Origin: Hofstenia miamia
Lineage: Eukaryota; Xenacoelomorpha; Acoela; Hofsteniidae
Length of the DNA stretch: 64,000 nucleotides
Reading direction: 5' to 3'
Assembly: GCA_900660155.1 (NCBI GenBank)
Contig: CABFPE010001106.1
Span: 54,731 to 118,730 of the forward strand
Made by a program: the position numbers and the translations under genes. Position 1 is the stretch's first letter, and every line of letters begins with the position of its first letter. Shown in pieces: positions 61,681 through 64,000 of the stretch. The notes beneath the pieces were generated by a model, which was not told the DNA's origin, searched no databases, and saw only the letters and a program-made list of their open reading frames with translations.

Positions 61681-64000
61681 ATATAACTTGATTAATTATT
61701 TATTAATTATATTTATCAACTTACACTACCGCAAGTACTGTAAGCAGGGGTTAGGTACTCATTATGGAATGTAAAGTTCGTAATCTCAGGATATTAAAAT
61801 TTATTCGAGATTTAGTTTCTTAGTTGTGAATCTCGGGATCTCTGAGGACTTAAAAGATGAAAAATATGTATATTTGTAAAAAATATGCTAATTTTTTGGC
61901 ACTACTGCTAGTATTTTGGTTTACTAAACAGTTCTCATATTAGCTAATCTATTAAATTCCAGTGTTCCTAGAAAGAAAAAGTAATATTTGGCATAGGTCA
62001 ACAAAAAGACATTAAAAAATCCTATAGATATAAATGGTTTTGCACAAACTTCTACCAATTTTCTACCCAAAAAATGTAAATACAGCATGAAAACTAAGAA
62101 TTAAAGATATTGAAAAATCATGGCCATAGACGATGAGAGACAAATTCAACAAGCATTGCAAATTTTGAACATTACTTTTACAATTGCAATAGGTAATGCA
62201 TCTGTTAATAAGAGACTTAGAAAAAAGACTTTAGTAAATATTGTACCCCATTAATTAAAAATATATTTGGATGTGGCTTTTGAAACAGCATAGACCTCTT
62301 ATGTACATGCTTGTGTATAAGATTCCAATAATTTGCTATATGAATTGAATTGCTAAATTATATACATAGAGCTATGCCATCTTCTATCATAAGTTAACTT
62401 TCAACAAGCTAGGTCTAGCTGATGTAGTAGCACAAATTTGTCATTAGAGGGAGCACATACTAAATACTGAAGAATATTATTAATATTTCAGGACAGGTTG
62501 CTATAGGGGCATACTTAAGATAGGGAAGCCAACAAAAGATTTCTGATTCTTATGAATACTAATACCAGCAAGTATTATTAAAATGGGTCATTCACAATGT
62601 AGAGGCCATTATTTTGTGGGAGTACGCTTTTTATTTTGACACTGGCGACCTTAAACCCCATAAATAGTCTATCGCAATAATGATACAACGCTTCATTTAT
62701 TTATTCTTAAAAGATATTCAACCTCTACTCACTTTTGGAAAACTTCAATGATAAATGCCAACATTTCGATAAGAATCTTAAAATCTAGAAAGTTCAATTA
62801 ATGAGTCATTTGTATTATTGGAAAAAAATATATTGAAATTTACTAAGAAGGTACTGTCAGAATTTCGAGTAATTAATAAATAAGAACAAAATTTCCTTAA
62901 GCGCTAGCGTTTAGAATCAAATGTGTTGGATATGGAAGAACGATTACTAATTATACGCATTCGAAGTGACATTTAGTAAACATCAAATATGACACCATGT
63001 GTTGCTACAAATTTATCTAAGGTAAATTGCTAAGCAATTTGCATTTTAATATTTAGGATTTTCATTATTTGGCAACGGAATTGACGAAGGCAATGACGTT
63101 TGAAAATGATTTAGTCGCTTTCTAGTGGCATGAATACGAAAAGTTGAAAAAATGTGGTGAAAAGTTTCTTAAAAGTTTTTCAACATTTAACATGCCAAAC
63201 AAGTGTTCAATTAACGTAGTTTTATATTATTTCAATGATTGCTTGCAGAAAATTAGTTTTTGGGCTATTGACAAAATGAATTTTTTAACTTTTAAAATTA
63301 ATTGCACATTTTTCCAATTTAAGTACTACGGTTTCCTAATAGACAATAAAATTCAAAAAGTGATTAAAATTTGATGATAATTTGATATTAAGCATAAATT
63401 AGAAGCAAAAACAAAAAGAAAATGTTCGAAATTTATGCTTTGGCCTAAATCCATTTCGAAAAATGGCAAAATTGAGAACTTAAAATAGTTTACTTATAAA
63501 ACTTTATTTACAAAATATTCATTACTCCAGCCTTTGGGGAATGCTTTAAATGTACAGATTGTAACTCTATGATACGTCTATCACAAACAAAAATGAAATA
63601 GGTGTAGTTTCGGAAGATTATGAATTAGAGCTTGGCTAACAAAAGAGATAGATATTTTCAATAATTAAATGAAAATATCAAACTATGCAACAAATGGATC
63701 GACCAAGTAGAAATCGTTTACAAATCATATTAATGCACTTATAAAGAAACAATGACAACAATGGCAAATTAACATAACTTCACAAGAATTATATAAGAAA
63801 ATAAATAACGAAGCAAACCTCTAAAAAAGCTTGAAGTCAACTTAGTAAACTAAATAACTATTTCATAAGTTTTAATGAATATACTAAAAAGATTACCATT
63901 ACTAATGAGATGTTGTATTTTTGCTGATGAAGGCTAATAATATAGCCGAAAGTACTACAAATATATAATTTTTCAACATGTTCGTTTGTATGCATATATA
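61681..64000. other. AT-rich terminal region, no recognised gene
   Basis: A 44-codon ATG frame near 62120 (+) begins MAIDDERQIQQALQIL and contains a possible donor (AATAGGTAATG), so it could be a first exon, but nothing downstream in the window supports it. The frame at 63144-63374 is AT-driven. No other feature seen. Confidence 0.5.

Noticed and set aside
1-64000. CRISPR arrays, bacterial operons, tRNA or rRNA genes
   Set aside because: Repeats lack regular spacers, genes are spliced eukaryotic genes, and no tRNA B-box or rRNA-like sequence was seen by reading; a covariance-model scan could still find a tRNA.

Overview
The window is animal nuclear DNA: very AT-rich, with spliced genes (GT-AG introns from 73 nt to several kb), many (TA)n microsatellites, decayed LINE retrotransposons and hAT-type MITEs. 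The best-supported gene content is a COE/EBF (Collier/early B-cell factor) transcription factor, a metazoan-specific family. A protostome or other non-vertebrate animal fits, but the species cannot be named from the sequence alone.

Layout. 1-9282 is a near-perfect giant palindrome (arms about 4.63 kb, centre about 4636, symmetric N characters at 3963 and 5310) with no credible gene. It lies inside or beside the intron that follows the last visible COE/EBF exon. 10456-18750 (- strand) holds five COE/EBF exons (four certain, one 20-nt microexon probable) encoding the start of the DNA-binding domain, including the zinc knuckle; the rest of the gene (IPT, HLH) would lie left of the window. 23896-27327 (+) is a two-exon RPA3 (replication protein A 14 kDa subunit) gene. 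27.3-41 kb has no recognised gene: one possible terminal exon near 28.4 kb, a hAT MITE at 35 kb and a GC-rich coding relic at 38.3 kb. 41.08-43.43 kb is a dead LINE followed by an element carrying seven copies of a 'GATGCTCGTCTGAACG'-like motif. 45879-48579 (-) is a complete four-exon ARF-family GTPase gene. Its first intron contains a two-exon gene on the opposite strand (47529-48348, +) encoding an unrecognised 248-residue protein. 49843-50400 (-) is an exon resembling the C-terminal end of a prominin-like membrane protein, with three in-frame TGA codons and no TAA/TAG before its end. 54.8-55.4 kb is a hAT element with a perfect 8-bp target duplication. 57.9-61.7 kb holds LINE fragments, a peptidyl-tRNA hydrolase 2 gene (60067-60585, -), another hAT MITE, and a 510-bp segment copied without change from 3.1 kb away and flanked by a 112-bp direct repeat.

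The genes are a mixture of housekeeping (RPA3 in DNA replication and repair, ARF in vesicle traffic, PTRH2 in translation quality control and mitochondria) and developmental regulation (COE/EBF). They do not form an operon or pathway. The points most worth following are the palindrome in the COE/EBF intron (biology or assembly), the nested antisense gene, the TGA-interrupted exon, and the identical 510-bp copy.
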